A stretch of DNA of 64,000 nt from Takashimella koratensis (GCA_003116875.1 BCKT01000010.1:496001-560000), one strand, 5' to 3'; positions 10,710-22,485 are shown, numbered from the stretch's first letter. Notes: generated by a model from the letters alone, not told the origin. Numbers and translations are program-made.

Positions 10710-11677
10710 TCACTCCCTGACCTCGTAGTGCCTAACACCTCGTTGGACTTTGAGTAGGTCGCTCAACAGTGACTTTGCAATCTTCTGCTGAGGATTCTCT
10801 TGCACAACCTCAGCTTCATCGTCAGAGGTGTAACTATCCGTGTTGGACTCGTCACTACCTCCAGCTTTGCCTTTGGCTGAAGGTGGAGGGGCAGGAGTAG
10901 TATTGAGATCAGAAGTGAGTTTCTCTATAAGAGACCGAATCGACTGGTCCGAGTTGTCCCCAACAGTCAAAAGAAACTTTGGTGTCTTGAAACCGCGGCC
11001 CTGGGGCTCGGCAGTGATGGTCAAGTTAACCTCTCCGACGGTATTCTTCTCCGTTCCTTTCCATAGCTTGAAGATAGGCCTCTCGAGACTAGATTGGTCC
11101 AAGTTGGTGTTGGGATCCTCACTAAACGCTTTGCGCTCAATGACCAATCCCCCACCCTTCCTCGTCAGCCTCACGCTGTCTAGTAGGTCAAACTTGGTCG
11201 TTGCTTTAGGGAGACGATTAGATTGGAATCGCGGCACTCCCTCCCACACCGTTGACGGGGAAGGCAATGTCAAGGCAACTCCGGTCTTCATCGAACTGAA
11301 TTTCTTCGGCAATCAAGTAAATGAGTTTGTTGAACGACTCCAGCGATGACTGTCTTAATTTGGATTTTGATTCGATAGAGTCGCCTGGAATGTTTGTTGT
11401 ATTTACTCGCCTGCCTTCGAAGGTGATATCAACCAACGTTTTCTCAAACAGCAGCGTGAGAAGATCATGCCCTCGGAGACCAGGTTCTACATGGGGGTTG
11501 GATGACTGATAGACAGCAGGTCCTTCAAAATCGATGTAGGTGAACCCCCCACAATGATTGTTCTCTGAATAGGTGGTATCAGATGGATGAGCTTCTTGCG
11601 CTTCTAGCAACCACTCGTGGTCTGGGTAGAGAGTAGCCTGTGCCGGCTGCTCTGTAGATGAGTTGGGCGTTGACTCC
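10710..11677 (-). pseudogene. Divergent paralogue D of the tandem family, no clear start codon
   Basis: Two frames join through a good 46-nt intron: GTGTGG donor at about 11239, CTAAT branch, CCCTAAAG acceptor at about 11194. The spliced product aligns weakly with A-C along its length: WLLEAQEAH against WTLELHEL, a GGF.Y block against WGF.WE, SLESFNKLIYLI against ESCCNLYNALLH, SVRLTRKGGGLVIE against CRVRYRGGTFFVDG, and VGEVNLTI against AELTLTM of copy A. It ends in an acidic Ser-rich linker and a KIAKSLLSDLLKV helix. The N-terminal frame reads VESTPNSS from a GTG at 11677 and is preceded by a stop, with no in-frame ATG; the only nearby ATG (11684) is in another frame. Either an upstream exon is missed or the start is lost. 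A CATATAAG element lies at 11766-11771. Confidence 0.45.
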
Positions 11678-12246
11678 ACATTCGATCAAGCGTTTATATG
11701 GCTGAGGTAGCTAAAATACTCGGGGTAGAGCAGGTGGGAAAAGCTGGTGGGATAATGGTCTCTACTTATATGCACTCACCACACACAGAGAGAAGATATC
11801 GGACTGCATGTTGACGCAAGGAGCCACAATGGAGGACAACGTCAGGAAAAAAGGATGCCAATGGGCGCGAAGGCTGGAGACTTGGACACTCTGGACGAAA
11901 CAAATTTGAAACTCTCAGTGAAAAAGGATCGTACGAGGAGCAAAGGAGAGACAACTCCCGTCTAGCGGAGCCAAGGAGCATGCCCAAACCGCACGCGCGC
12001 ATGAAGGCGTCGGCCTTCGCTCAACTTTCGGCGAAAGACGGGTTGAGGGTGCTGCCGACCCAGGTCTGACGCGGACTGAGCCATGCATTCTTGAGCATGA
12101 CTGATCCCAATGCTATATGACAAGATGGTGATATGGGGGTATGAGGGGAAGGTTACGCAGCCATGGTACTGTATATGATACAATGCGATATGGTGACCTA
12201 TACTATGTACATTGCAATAACGGCGGCAATTTCCAAATGTGTCTCG
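11678..12246. other. Spacer between paralogue D and the RdRP gene
   Basis: About 570 bp. It contains the TATA-like element of D (TTATAT on the plus strand, 11766-11771) and presumably the 3' UTR of the RdRP gene. No open frame is supported. Confidence 0.4.
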
Positions 12247-15200
12247 CTACTTGAGCTTGACGTTTGGCAAGGCGACCAAATGTTCGTAGAACACCCAGGG
12301 GAAGGTGATAAGCGGTCTGTGGACGAGTCAGTTCATATCCGCGTCATCTTCAGCTCGACTCACGCAGGGGCTCCAACTCCAGTCTTAAGAACACTACCCG
12401 TATCGTCCTTGACACTCATCGCCTCATCCTTCTCTCCGAGGTCTGCCAACCCATTATTCTCTTCGGCTTTCCCTGCTCGCGCCTCGGCAGCAACTCGGAC
12501 CTCGGTCGAGAAGGTGACTTGGTATGCTGCGATTGCATAGATCTGGAGCGGAGGGAAGGAGGCGCTGAACTTGCGTTTGGTTAGGAAAGATTGAGCGTGA
12601 TCGAGAACGTTGTGAGCAAGGGCTCGGTAGTTTTGGTCGACCGGTTCCTGCGAGCATTGGGGTCAGTACCGTGGTCAAAAGAGATTGGGATGGTGTAGCG
12701 GTCATCTCGACGTACCTTGAGGTCACCGTCACGCCCACGACGGCGCTTGATGTTCTTCAGAATCGTACCTGACGCCGCCTCCACCTCTGTGATTCGATAT
12801 CGGTTCATCAACCCCATGACACCAATATCGTAATCTTCCTTCAACTTGTACGCGTCATCAATGATCGACGCGGGGAGCTTGAAGCTAGCCAGTCGGTGGT
12901 CGACGCGAAGATCCGCGGGGATATCGCGCAGGTCCGACGGCTTGAACTCGGGATCTGGGTGAACCTAGCAAAGTGGTTAAACCAAGTAGGCTAAGGGTAC
13001 GAGATAGACTTACAAGTTCAAACAACTGTCCAAGGATCTTTCGGCTTTTGTATGATTTGTTGGTATGTAATAGATCTTTACCCATGAACGTCGGCCAAGT
13101 CTTGGGTCGAAGGTTCATAGAGAGGACCGCTGGAACACCAGTCTTTGGGAAATCGACGGCGATGCTAGCTTGGTGTGCGAGTGTCAGACAAGCGTCCGAC
13201 TGGGGCCCGATCTTATCCGCAAAGGCCAGGTGAGCATTGGATACTTGACCCAGGATATCGTTCCGGATATAGTCGATGAAGAACTCTTTCACGTTTGCGA
13301 TAGTCACTTTGTTCACTTTGACCGGTGTCGGAGGCGCGTAGTCTGCAGCCTCGACGATGCTCTGTTTCTTTGGTACCAGGCATTTCTCCCATATCAGGGT
13401 GTAGTCGTCGCCGTCAAGGTCACCGCCAGCAAGCATGTTCGGCATAGGTCGTTGGCCGACGACAGGGAAGACAATGACGTTGACGAGGTGGCGGAGAGAG
13501 GGGTGGTCGACGGCTTGCACGACGCGGATATCGCCTAGGTGCAGGGCTGGAGCGCGCATCACGGCACATGTGCCTGCGACCACGGTTGGTCCGTCGCCTG
13601 GTTCCACGGGGTTGCGAAATTGGCAGAACACTTCGCCCTCTTTGAGGACGCCGAGTTCGTCCGCAATTCCTGTCATAGGGTGAGCACGAGCCTGGCAGCG
13701 GTGTTAGACTTACCCATCAAGTAGACGCTATTCGGGACCTCGATCCTCCCCTTCCATTTGATATCCGACAACATCCTCGTCTCGAGAATATTGCACGCAT
13801 CAATAAAGACGGGGTCCTGATTAAACCCGACCTCGTAAAGTTCCTTGATCGGAAACTCTGACAACCCAACCGCAGCTCCCAAGTCGTCCTTCGTAGCTGT
13901 TCCATTTTTGAACCGGTCCTTGAGGCCGCGGACTTTCGAGACGGCTTGGGTGAACATGTCGACAAACGTCTTGTCTCCGATTCCGAGGTTGTTGAGGAGG
14001 ATGATGAATTGTCGGTTGAGGAACGCTCGTCGGAACTGAGCAGTCTGAGAGGGTCAGATAAAGACCCTAAGATTTTTGGTTCAAGGACTTACTCGGACAA
14101 CGTTGAGGCCGTACATCATGTCGTTCCTGCTCGTTTCAAACTTGATTTGGCTTTTGCGGTACCTAACATCATGCGGGTCGCACAACTGTGGCCACACACC
14201 GAGCACCCCTTTGATCCCACCACACCTGATCTGAATCGCCGAGGGGAACGCATCAATCGACGTGCTCGATACTCCGAACTCCTTGGCCGCTTGCCGAGCG
14301 ACTTCGGTCCCACACAAACCCACACCGTCGGTGAAGCACAAGTCGTCGGGCGAAAAGATATCGTCACGGTTCTGCCGAACGTTGACTTTAATGGTGATCG
14401 CACGAGTCGCTGAGAAGGGGATCCCCATACGGGCTGCATGCTTCGCGACAACCTTTTCCGAGATCTGGGAGAACCCGAGGTCGGCACGGATTTTCTCGGC
14501 ATTAAAGCCTTTGGCTTTGTCTTCTGCGACGAACCAGCAGCTGTGTTCTCGGGCGGAGGATGAACCGTACGCGAGGAAGACGTAGTGTCGCCCCGCGATG
14601 GAAAGGCCGGCGTTGAGGGCTCGGCGCACGCGGGCAATGGTCCCGTTGGCTGGATCGATATCATCTCCTTCTTTCACGGTGGGGTTGATCTGAAAATGGT
14701 CAGTGTCTGTTGTCCCATTCAAACGTTCAGCAGCTCAACTTACCTGAATGCGATCGTCCTCATCTGTGAACTGCACTCGCAGGAAACGATCAATGAACAG
14801 GTTGTTCCTTCTCAACGCGTCGTTCGAGGTTTCTTGTTCCGGAGGGAGGATACATATCCGGGTCGGCGTTATCATGCACTTGTGCACCCAAACTGAATGA
14901 GGCTCAACCTTGAACCGCATCTTCTTCAACTGCCTGGCTCGGACCATGACAACGGGCCAGATATGCCGAACCCTCTCCTCGTTAAAGAGCGCAGTCAAAA
15001 CTCGAGCTTTCAAGCTGGTAGATGCGCAGTGTTTGTCAAGCGCATGTACGAGTTCCACGATCTCCGATAACAGGACGATCCCATGACTGACCAATCCTTC
15101 AACGAGGTACCGTAGCCGAAACTCCATACTACCCAGCACCGTCTGCGCGTTTGTATGTGGGATGAGTTCGGACGGTACGACCTTGACGCGTTGTTCGCCT

Positions 15201-16315
15201 TTGTGAGCGAGGAGGTTGATACCGTCTTCTTTACCGAGAAGGCCAAGGTGGTTGATCTCGTTGACGAGACGGCTGGCGTCATCTTTGTTGAGAATGAAGT
15301 CGAACTGCCATGTAAGCCACGAGTTGATCTGTGAGGTGTCAGCTGGGTCCGAGACTACAGATGAGGAAGCTGACCTTGACGGTCAAAGCGTCTTGGGAGA
15401 CAGCTTGAAGCGGACCCGCATGTGCCTCGTGGATGATGAAACCTGGCAAGTATCAGCAAGGGTAACAGTATCGCTTGCGAATGACATTACTCACCCCTCG
15501 CCTCCATCTCTTCGACCACCTGACCCTGATCTCGCGTCAGCTTCGTATTCAACATCTCAGTGGATGTTCAGCTCACTTGAGTTGACTGATTCGGTCCCGG
15601 ACTGTACACAAAATCTCGCTCGGTCGCTCGGCGCATCAAGTTGACAGGGCTCCCTTTGATCTTGGTATAGAACCGTGCCGGACGACGAGTGGATGTAGTC
15701 AAGGTCATTCGGAGCATGTCATCGGGCGCCTCGCGACGAATAAGCTGAAGTCCACCGGTTACGATATCCTAGAGGTATGAGCGGAGCTATTTTGGCAACC
15801 ATGGAGCTTAATCTAGGCGTCTAGGCTGCAATCAGCTCACCTCGAAGGGAACCTCGGCTTCGAGCGGGATGAATGCGGGCGGGGTGGTCGCGGTAGTGAG
15901 CGGGATGATGAACAGGTATATCCACCTGCGATCGAAATTGAAAGCGACTCTTGAGTTTGATTCGGCTTCGCTCTTGAACCCCTGTCGATAGAGTATGGTC
16001 AGCTTAGACACGCAACTGAAGAGGCGAGTTGTCAAACTCACGCTGAGAAACTTGATAGCGCGTGACTCGACGCGTGTGCTTCCGATAGCAAAGGTGACGG
16101 GGTTGAAGTATGATCGTGAATCGTCATCTTCCTCCAAACCCAAGTTGCCCTATGGGTCGAGGTGTAGAGTCAGCAGGAACGAGCACCACAAAAAAGACGA
16201 AGGGAGGAGGGCGGATGTTGAGAAAGCCGAGGAAGGAATTTGTGCTCACACGACGAAACTGGAAAGCCAGCTTGCGGCGGTCCGAGACGAGCGAGGGAGC
16301 AGTGGTCTGCACCAT
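12247..16315 (-). CDS. Cellular RNA-dependent RNA polymerase (RNA silencing)
   Basis: Eukaryotic RdRP of the QDE-1/RDR type, which makes double-stranded RNA from single-stranded templates for Dicer and siRNA production. The catalytic loop GGDLDGDDY (encoded at about 13403-13429) has the DLDGD motif with three metal-binding Asp residues typical of cellular RdRPs. It is flanked by FRNPVEPGD and HPSLRHLVNVIVFP upstream and a conserved HTNKSYKSRK block downstream. The C-terminal MNRYRITEVEAASG segment is also family-typical. Many short introns split the gene; the spliced length is roughly 1,150 aa. I start at ATG 16315 (MVQTTAPSL). The last exon follows a 47-nt intron and ends PWVFYEHLVALPNVKLK, stop at 12247-12249; reading through that intron would stop earlier, at 12360. 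I see no frameshift or lesion, so silencing is probably functional. Confidence 0.92.
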
Positions 16316-16629
16316 CTTGGCCAGTGGGGCTCGCTCCCCGCAAGTTGCGACGGTCAAGAGGTGGTTGGAAGGTGAAGTGACGTGAGGCTATCTATCAGCT
16401 AGTTGGTGTTGGAGGTTGTGAATTTTCATCAGCGCCGGTCATGTGTGGGGCTCCTTTGGGTTGATCGAGGGCCGTTTCAGATCATCCTTTGGGTTATGCG
16501 CATCATCCGCCATGTGGCGTGCATCTGTTTACGTGCATCTTTCTGTTATAGTGTGGGTTTATATCTGTGTCTGTGGTATCTATGCATTCTGGAAGTCTCT
16601 AAACCCTCTACACCCCTGCTGGCGATAAC
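16316..16629. other. Spacer upstream of RdRP
   Basis: 314 bp between the GNAT stop and the RdRP ATG, both on the minus strand, presumed to carry the RdRP promoter. No distinct element seen. Confidence 0.35.
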
Positions 16630-17546
16630 TCACACATACACCCAAGCTACCGTCCAAGCCTTCTCCCACCCCATCCCAATCCACAGTTGCTCACTCGCCA
16701 CATTCCCTACAAAGACCACAGCCCAACCTCTTCCTTCCCCTGTACCTCTCGCCTCACTCTCCTCCTTGTCCTTCCTCAGCCGCTCATTAGTGACCCACCG
16801 CGCGAGACCGCAGCGGCGGTACTCTGGGTCGGTGTAGAGTGCGCCTAACGACCCGTCGGCGTGGGTGAGGATGAACGAGACGGGTGCAGGAGGTGGGGCC
16901 GCAGGTTCAGGGGTTGAGGTTGAGGTAGGGCGGAGGACGGTCGTGCGTGAGAGGCAAGAAACATAGTACTCGACCGATCGCAAGGTGGACGTTTTGTAGA
17001 TCTTATCAGTCAGACACATTCCGACTGTTATCAACTCACCGCGTGCTCGTCCCCTTGCCGTCCAACGTCCAGGTAAAGCCCATCCTTGACCACCTTCCCA
17101 CTCTCCTCTACACCCCCTTCGACCTGCGGCGCGAGGAACACCGTACAAATCTCTCTAAATGGCGCGCCCAGATGCGCTCTCATCCCTTCTGTCCAAATCT
17201 CATTGACGCACCCTACTCTCTCCACCTCGGGATGTAGCCGCATCATCTCCACAGCTACCTCATTAACCAGCGCCTGTCCCTCTGCCAACGCCGCTTGCTT
17301 CGCTTCGTCCTCGATAGGTGGTTGGAGATCCGCTTCGATGGAGCAGAACAAGCGACATTGGTTTGACGAAGGCAGCGCGACGACCGCCGCCCAGAGGTTT
17401 GTAGGAGCCGCGGTTGGAGGAAACGTGGCGTACAGGCTGAGCGAGACCGACGCGTTCGCTTGAAGTGTCCCGTAGACGGGGAGAGCAAAGGGCAGGTGCT
17501 TCTCCAAGATATGCAGAAGCGCCGCCGGCTGATGTGGGTACAACAT
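16630..17546 (-). CDS. GNAT-family N-acetyltransferase (FR47/GLYAT-like)
   Basis: Two exons starting at ATG 17546 (MLYPHQPAALL), joined by a 38-nt intron (about 17036-16999, GTGAGT donor, TGATAAG acceptor). The C-terminal part carries the acetyl-CoA-binding motif A of the GNAT fold: a beta strand, then LGALYTDPEYRRCGLARWV, where RRCGLA matches the Q/R-x-x-G-x-G/A loop. A late strand and a WIGMGWEKAW segment follow, as in FR47-like and glycine N-acyltransferase-like members. The N-terminal 170 residues resemble the variable substrate-binding half of those proteins. The substrate is unknown. The product is about 290 aa with no targeting signal evident. It sits head-to-tail between RdRP and glutamine synthetase with its own 400-bp upstream spacer. 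Confidence 0.75.
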
Positions 17547-17943
17547 AATGGTGTTCTATCAACAGTCAAAATCGCAATCTATGCCTTGATGTAATCTCAC
17601 CCCCACTCGGGCAAGGCCGAAAGCACGAGTCACTTATATCTCCCCACCCTGCCCCTGAACCCAGCCCACCTAAGCGATATGTCACCATGTGATCGATAAA
17701 TCCAAACTGTCGATCTCACATGCTCCCCCTTCCCCGCATTCTTATCATGCGTCCCAAGTCACGCGCCAGTTCCGTATCAAGCATCAGGCCATTCATATTC
17801 GAGCATGTATGAAACTATGGTCAATCAACGTCGAAAGCGAACCGAGCAACGTTCCGTAAAGAACGCCGCTCAAAGCCAAGGGTGCTCTATTCGAACCCTC
17901 TCCCTTCCGCTCACTCCGTCCAGTCGCACTCTTCTCCACGGGT
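17547..17943. other. Spacer between glutamine synthetase and GNAT genes
   Basis: 397 bp holding the GNAT promoter and the glutamine synthetase 3' UTR. A T-loop-like string near 17891 does not extend into a tRNA fold. Confidence 0.4.
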
Positions 17944-19329
17944 TTAAGCGTTGAGGAGGGTGGTCTCGACGAGGATGGCCTGATAAATCGTCAGTTATTG
18001 TCTCCAATCACTGCAAGCTAAACTCACGGTGACACGGTAGGGGTCGATGTTCGAGGCCGGGCGACGGTCCTCGAGGTAACCGTAGCCCTGCTGGCCGACG
18101 TGGCGGGGGATACGGATCTGTCCGTTGTCAATTGCATACTCCTGGTAAGAGGAGGATTAACTCACAGAGGCACCGCGGTTGGCGACACCAGCCGAGAACT
18201 TGTCCATCGAGGCGGTCTCGTGCTTGCCGGTGAGACGCTGGTCGTTGTCCTCACCGTAGACGGCAATGTGCTCGAGGTGGCGCTTCTCGAGCTTCTTGAT
18301 GGCGTCCTCGATGGCGGCCATACCTTTACCGGGGGTACGCATGTCGAGGGTCGAGTAGTTCGAGTGGCAGCCGGCACCGTTCCAGTCGCCCTTGAGGGGC
18401 TTGGGGTGGAACGAGGGCTGGGATTGTCAGCTGGGCCCGAGTGCGAATAAAGCAAAAGCTCACCTTGATGCCCCACTCCTCACCGATGCGGAGGAGGAGG
18501 AAACGGGCCATCCAGAGGTGGTCACCGAGCTCGATACCCTCGCAAGGGCCGACCTGGAACTCCCACTGGGCGGGCATGACCTCGGCGTTGATACCCGAGA
18601 TCTTGACACCGGCGTAGAGGCAGGCACGCTGCAAGGGTCAGCTACGCACCACATGAAAATCAAGGTTGACTCACGTAGTGGGCCTCGATGAAGTCACGGG
18701 CAAAGACCTTGCCGGCACCGACACCGCAGTAGTAAGGACCCTGGGGACCGGGGAAACCACCCTTGGGCCAGCCAAAGACCTGTCCATCGGCGTCGAAGAG
18801 GGTGTACTCCTGCTCAAGACCGAACCAGGGCTCAGCGGCCTTGGCGGCGTCCATGACCTTCTTGGCGTGGTGGCGGTAGTTGGACTTGTTGGGGGTGCCG
18901 TCGTTGTCGTAGCACTCGCAGAGGACGAGGATGTTGGCACCGCCGCGGAACGGGTCCTTGAAGATGGCCGCAGGGCGCTGGGAAGGAAGGTTGAGTCAGT
19001 CGAGGTACGCAAAGGTGGTGGTCGTGTGAGTGATCACACGAGCACTTACGAGGAAGACGTCCGAGTTGTCACCCGGGGCCTGGTTGGTGGAGGAGCCGTC
19101 AAAGTTCCACTCCTTGAGGTCAGCGACCGAGGCCGGGGACTTCTCGAGGGTCATGGTCTTGCATCGGAGACCACCGTCACCGTCGATCCAGATGTCTAGG
19201 GGGTTGTTAGTAAGGATGAGGTTGGAAGGACCGGGTCGACTCACACTCGGCCTGGACACGGGTGCCCTGGTCGAGCGCCATGTAAGGCGCAAGGAGGTCG
19301 ACACGCTTGGTAGCAATGAGGTTGGACAT
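17944..19329 (-). CDS. GLN1: Glutamine synthetase
   Basis: Cytosolic type II glutamine synthetase, which joins ammonium to glutamate with ATP. The spliced protein starts [17 protein letters not shown] at ATG 19329 and is close to the usual 350-360 aa of eukaryotic GS. Visible family blocks are [19 protein letters not shown], the ATP/metal-site segments [11 protein letters not shown] and [30 protein letters not shown], and the [12 protein letters not shown] loop, then GASIRIPR. Five or six short introns interrupt it. Codon use is strongly biased to C-ending codons (for example GAG, CTC, AAG), more so than in neighbouring genes, suggesting high expression. A likely leader intron (20022-19344) lies in the 5' UTR. 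Nitrogen control is expected for this enzyme, but the sequence does not prove it. Confidence 0.96.
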
Positions 19330-21457
19330 GATGCTTGATTTTACTGTGAGAAGGGAGAGGTTGGAAGAAGAAAGAGGGGCGGTGAAGGGGTGGGTCGGTT
19401 TTTTAGATTCGTTCGAGTCGGTGGTTGAACGATTGTGCGGTGTTGAAAAGACCGTGGGAAGGGATCGAATGGATCCGTGAACGGAGCGAGGCGGTGGCAA
19501 GGGAGGTGATGGGGAGGAGAAAGGTGCGGTGCCAAGGTAGGAGGAGTGTGAAACGGGGATGGGTGGCGAGGATGGATTCGAGGGTGGGTGTGGAGAAGAA
19601 AGGAGGAGGATGGTAAAGGCAGGGAGGGGGGCGGGGCCGGTGACAGCGGGGGGTTTTAACAGGGCCGGGATTCCACCGCCGAGGGATGAGCCGTTCGGGG
19701 TTTGGGGTACAGTCGGAGTCGTTGGGGCAAGTTCGGACCGATCCAAGAGGCGGGGAGGGTGGACGCAGAGGGCAGGGGAGCAGAGCAGGGTGAGGGGAAT
19801 CAGCTGGTCAGCTTGGGATCTTCACTCGATGGGTGCTAGGTGCTGGATGCAGGCTGAGGTGGATGCTGGATGTATTTGCCCATTCTGGTCTGGATCATGG
19901 GACGAAAAACACAGGGTGGGGAAGTGCCGGAGACGCCGGGCAAAAGGCCGCCGAGGCAGTGTAGGTGTAGGCAGGTGGGGGGAGGGCCAGCAATTGAGAG
20001 TCAATTGTGTGCTCGAACTCACCTTGTCTGAGACTGACACCGGAACCAACAACCAGAAGAGAAAAGAGATGAGAGATGAGAGATGAGAAGGTGACAAGAT
20101 GAGTCGAGATGAGATAGATGCAAGTGGAGAAGATTGTGGAAACAACGCTGGGACCGTGGGGAGGGGGAGGGGGCAAGGGCGAGGGCGAGGACCGACTCAG
20201 GAGGTTGCACCCGAGCCAATACTCCCTCCCTCCCTGGCCCTTCCCCCTTGCCCGCCGCCGACCAACGACTCGCCCGTTGCTCCTCCCCCGTCCCTCGGCT
20301 CAACTACCCACCCCCGCCCCCTCCCGAACGGCGTACAGACCAGACCGCTCGACCAACCAGGGGCTAGCATATGCATTTGGGTTCACCAGGTTCACCTCGA
20401 TGGGCCTCACTTTCACCTCCTCTTCTTTTCCGCTGCCCTTTGCCCTTTTCCCCTCCTTGCCTTGGCCGTCTCTCGCCCCGCTGGCCAGTCATATTCCGTG
20501 AATTTTCCTCGACGGGGGTTTCCTTATCTTGGGTTGGGTGCGCAGAGCACTGACCTCCCATTCATTCCACGGTTCCTCCTTGCCTACGCGGCAGGTAATG
20601 TTGCTTTTTTTTCGCTCGAGGGCAAAGGAAGGGGGGGGGTTGCTGTGCGTGCGCCCGTGATGGGCTGTGTGGCAGTCTATGAGATTACCCAAAGGGGGTA
20701 CAGGGGCAACCCCAGAGCAAGTGGCACAGGCGCAAGAGCAGAGCTGCCGAAACCAGGTCTTTAGACCTTGCTTTTCACCCGGCGGGATATGATTGGTCCG
20801 TGACACCTCTCCTCCTGCCCCCCTCCTCCCCCGCTTCGGATGGTCACCGCAGATTCGCTCCGGTCGTCGGGCCGTGCTTTGCCTACGGTCAAGGACGGTG
20901 TCACTTTATCTCTACGTCGAGGCGAGCCAGCACACGACCGTGCTCATAGAGATTCATTACCTCGATAGTGCTGAGGAAAGAGCACCGCACTGCTATCCCA
21001 CTCATGCTCATGTCGACATTGGACCGCGGCCTCCTTGTCTCTCGCGTTGGATCGTATCGAGCATTGTGATCCGCTATGAAACGTATCAGCGCTCACCTCC
21101 AGTCCACCCGAGCTACCCGCGTTACCCGACCTACTGACGACTTCAGCGCGTGCTCTAACCAACTGATGAGCGTCTCCTTACCCCTCTCTCCGTCCCATTC
21201 CTTTCTCCTCCCCTGGTCGCATCGGTGCCGATCTTGTATGAATACAGGTGGTACATGTCGCAGCTGGGCGATCAGCTCCTCGCATACCTTTCTGGACCAA
21301 GGAGGATGGCAGCAATGGAATGTGACGGAGACGGGGAGAGAGTGAACAAATAATTAGCTTGAGGAGAGGCATAAAGCGAGGCGGTCGAAATGGGCCAGCG
21401 AACGCTACTCAACCCAACCTCCTCAGAGCATATCCCCATCTTATAGTCTCTACGCCC
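19330..21457. promoter_or_regulatory. 2.1-kb divergent regulatory region, GLN1 / secreted protein
   Basis: No gene supported despite many long open frames in this C/G-rich stretch. On the GLN1 side there is a likely leader exon ending at 20023, rich in CTCATCT repeats (20063-20100, minus strand), followed by a 679-nt intron. Three HGATAR strings (20109-20114 plus strand; about 20524 and 20905 minus strand) could bind GATA factors, but this is no more than chance would give in 2 kb. Confidence 0.5.
19344..20022 (-). other. GLN1: Probable 5' UTR intron of GLN1
   Basis: On the minus strand, donor CAAG/GTGAGT at 20022 and acceptor CTTCTCACAG ending at 19344, 14 nt before the ATG. The segment before the donor is a pyrimidine-rich leader. 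At 679 nt it would be more than ten times longer than typical introns in this window. Confidence 0.45.
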
Positions 21458-22485
21458 ATGGTCTCCTTCAAGGTCACACTGTCGTCCCTGGCTGCCTTGC
21501 TGCTCAGTGAGTGACACAACTGCTTGAGGGGAGAACTTACCACTACATCAAGGCGGTCAGGTTCTGGCTCAGAGTTCGACATCAACCGATACTCTTCCAG
21601 TGCAGAGCAGCACGTCAACTCTCGCACCTCTCCCTTCCGCGAGCAACGTTATCAACCCGGCCACAGGCATGGTAACTGACGATATCAGTGCTGGTACGTC
21701 TTCAGCTTCTCCTGTCCGCACCTGTTCTGTGCCATGTTCTTCCCACACTGACACTTCCAGAACCAACCGTCGACAACCGCTTCTTCTTCGTCGCCCTCGC
21801 TGCCCTCCTCAACGCCGACGTGAACTGGATCCTCAACCGGACCGCGACCTTTACCTCCGATCCGACCTTGGTTGACATCACTATCTACTGTATCGAAACT
21901 TCGAGCTGGTTCACTGTCGGGGTCAACTATACAGCTACGCAAGCGCAGGGGCTGATGGGGGATGCCAATGGCGGAGCTTGGTGGTCTTCCGCATGGAGGA
22001 TGGCGGCGTTGGCTACAGGCGCACCAGGAGCAGCCAGTATGACGAATATGACGGGAGTAACGCCAGTGACGAGTTTAATGATGTTGACGGGGAAGAATGC
22101 GACGGTCTCGAGTGTAGGGGATAACGATGATCTCTACCTGGAGCCTTTCTGTAAGTACCTCCTCAGGACAAAGACACCGCCCAAGGCGTTAAGCTCTCTG
22201 CTTTCCGGCCCCGGTGACGAATGACGAATGACGGATGCCGGCTGATACCTATTCGCAGCCACTGTCCTGAGTTACGCTCAGAATATCCCAGTCATCGTCC
22301 AGTCCTCGGCCCAAGCGACGACTCTCGAACCTAGCATGTACCTCGCTGTCATGTCTTACGACCCCACGCAGTCTCTCGCGACGCTCAACGACCTCAGCGG
22401 GCTGGAGAAAGGTTACGATGTGACTGACGTTTATGGGGACGTGGAAAGGGTGTTCTATGTCCCTGATCTGTACGTGTTGGAGTAG
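21458..22485 (+). CDS. Secreted protein of unknown function
   Basis: Four exons. The first encodes a signal peptide (MVSFKVTLSSLAALLLS, then GQVLAQ) with a probable cleavage after VLAQ or LA-Q; its 46-nt intron runs from 21509 to an ATCAAG acceptor. The mature protein begins with a Ser/Thr-rich stretch, then has a globular part: RFFFVALAALLNADVNWILNRT, a TIYCIETSSWFTVGVNY block, several N-glycosylation sequons (NRT, NYT, NMT, NAT) and a C-terminal SMYLAVMSYDPTQSLATLNDLSG segment. The last intron (donor GTAAGT at about 22151) precedes SATVLSY. Stop at 22483-22485, about 245 aa in all. I do not recognise the fold. It has no GPI-like hydrophobic tail, so secretion is likelier than anchoring. Confidence 0.7.

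Noticed and set aside
12247..16315. Possibility that the RdRP is of viral origin
   Set aside because: The DLDGD active site and flanking blocks are those of cellular RdRPs, and the gene has many ordinary host introns.
17880..17905. A tRNA-like GGTTCGAAT string on the minus strand
   Set aside because: The flanks do not form a T stem, acceptor stem or anticodon arm.
20099..20764. A 221-codon plus-strand frame in the GLN1 upstream region
   Set aside because: Low-complexity Pro/Arg/Gly composition from C/G-rich DNA, no homology, no splice logic, and overlapping equally long frames in other phases.
20105..20910. Three GATA-factor-like HGATAR sites upstream of glutamine synthetase
   Set aside because: About this many are expected by chance in 2 kb, so they do not support nitrogen control on their own.
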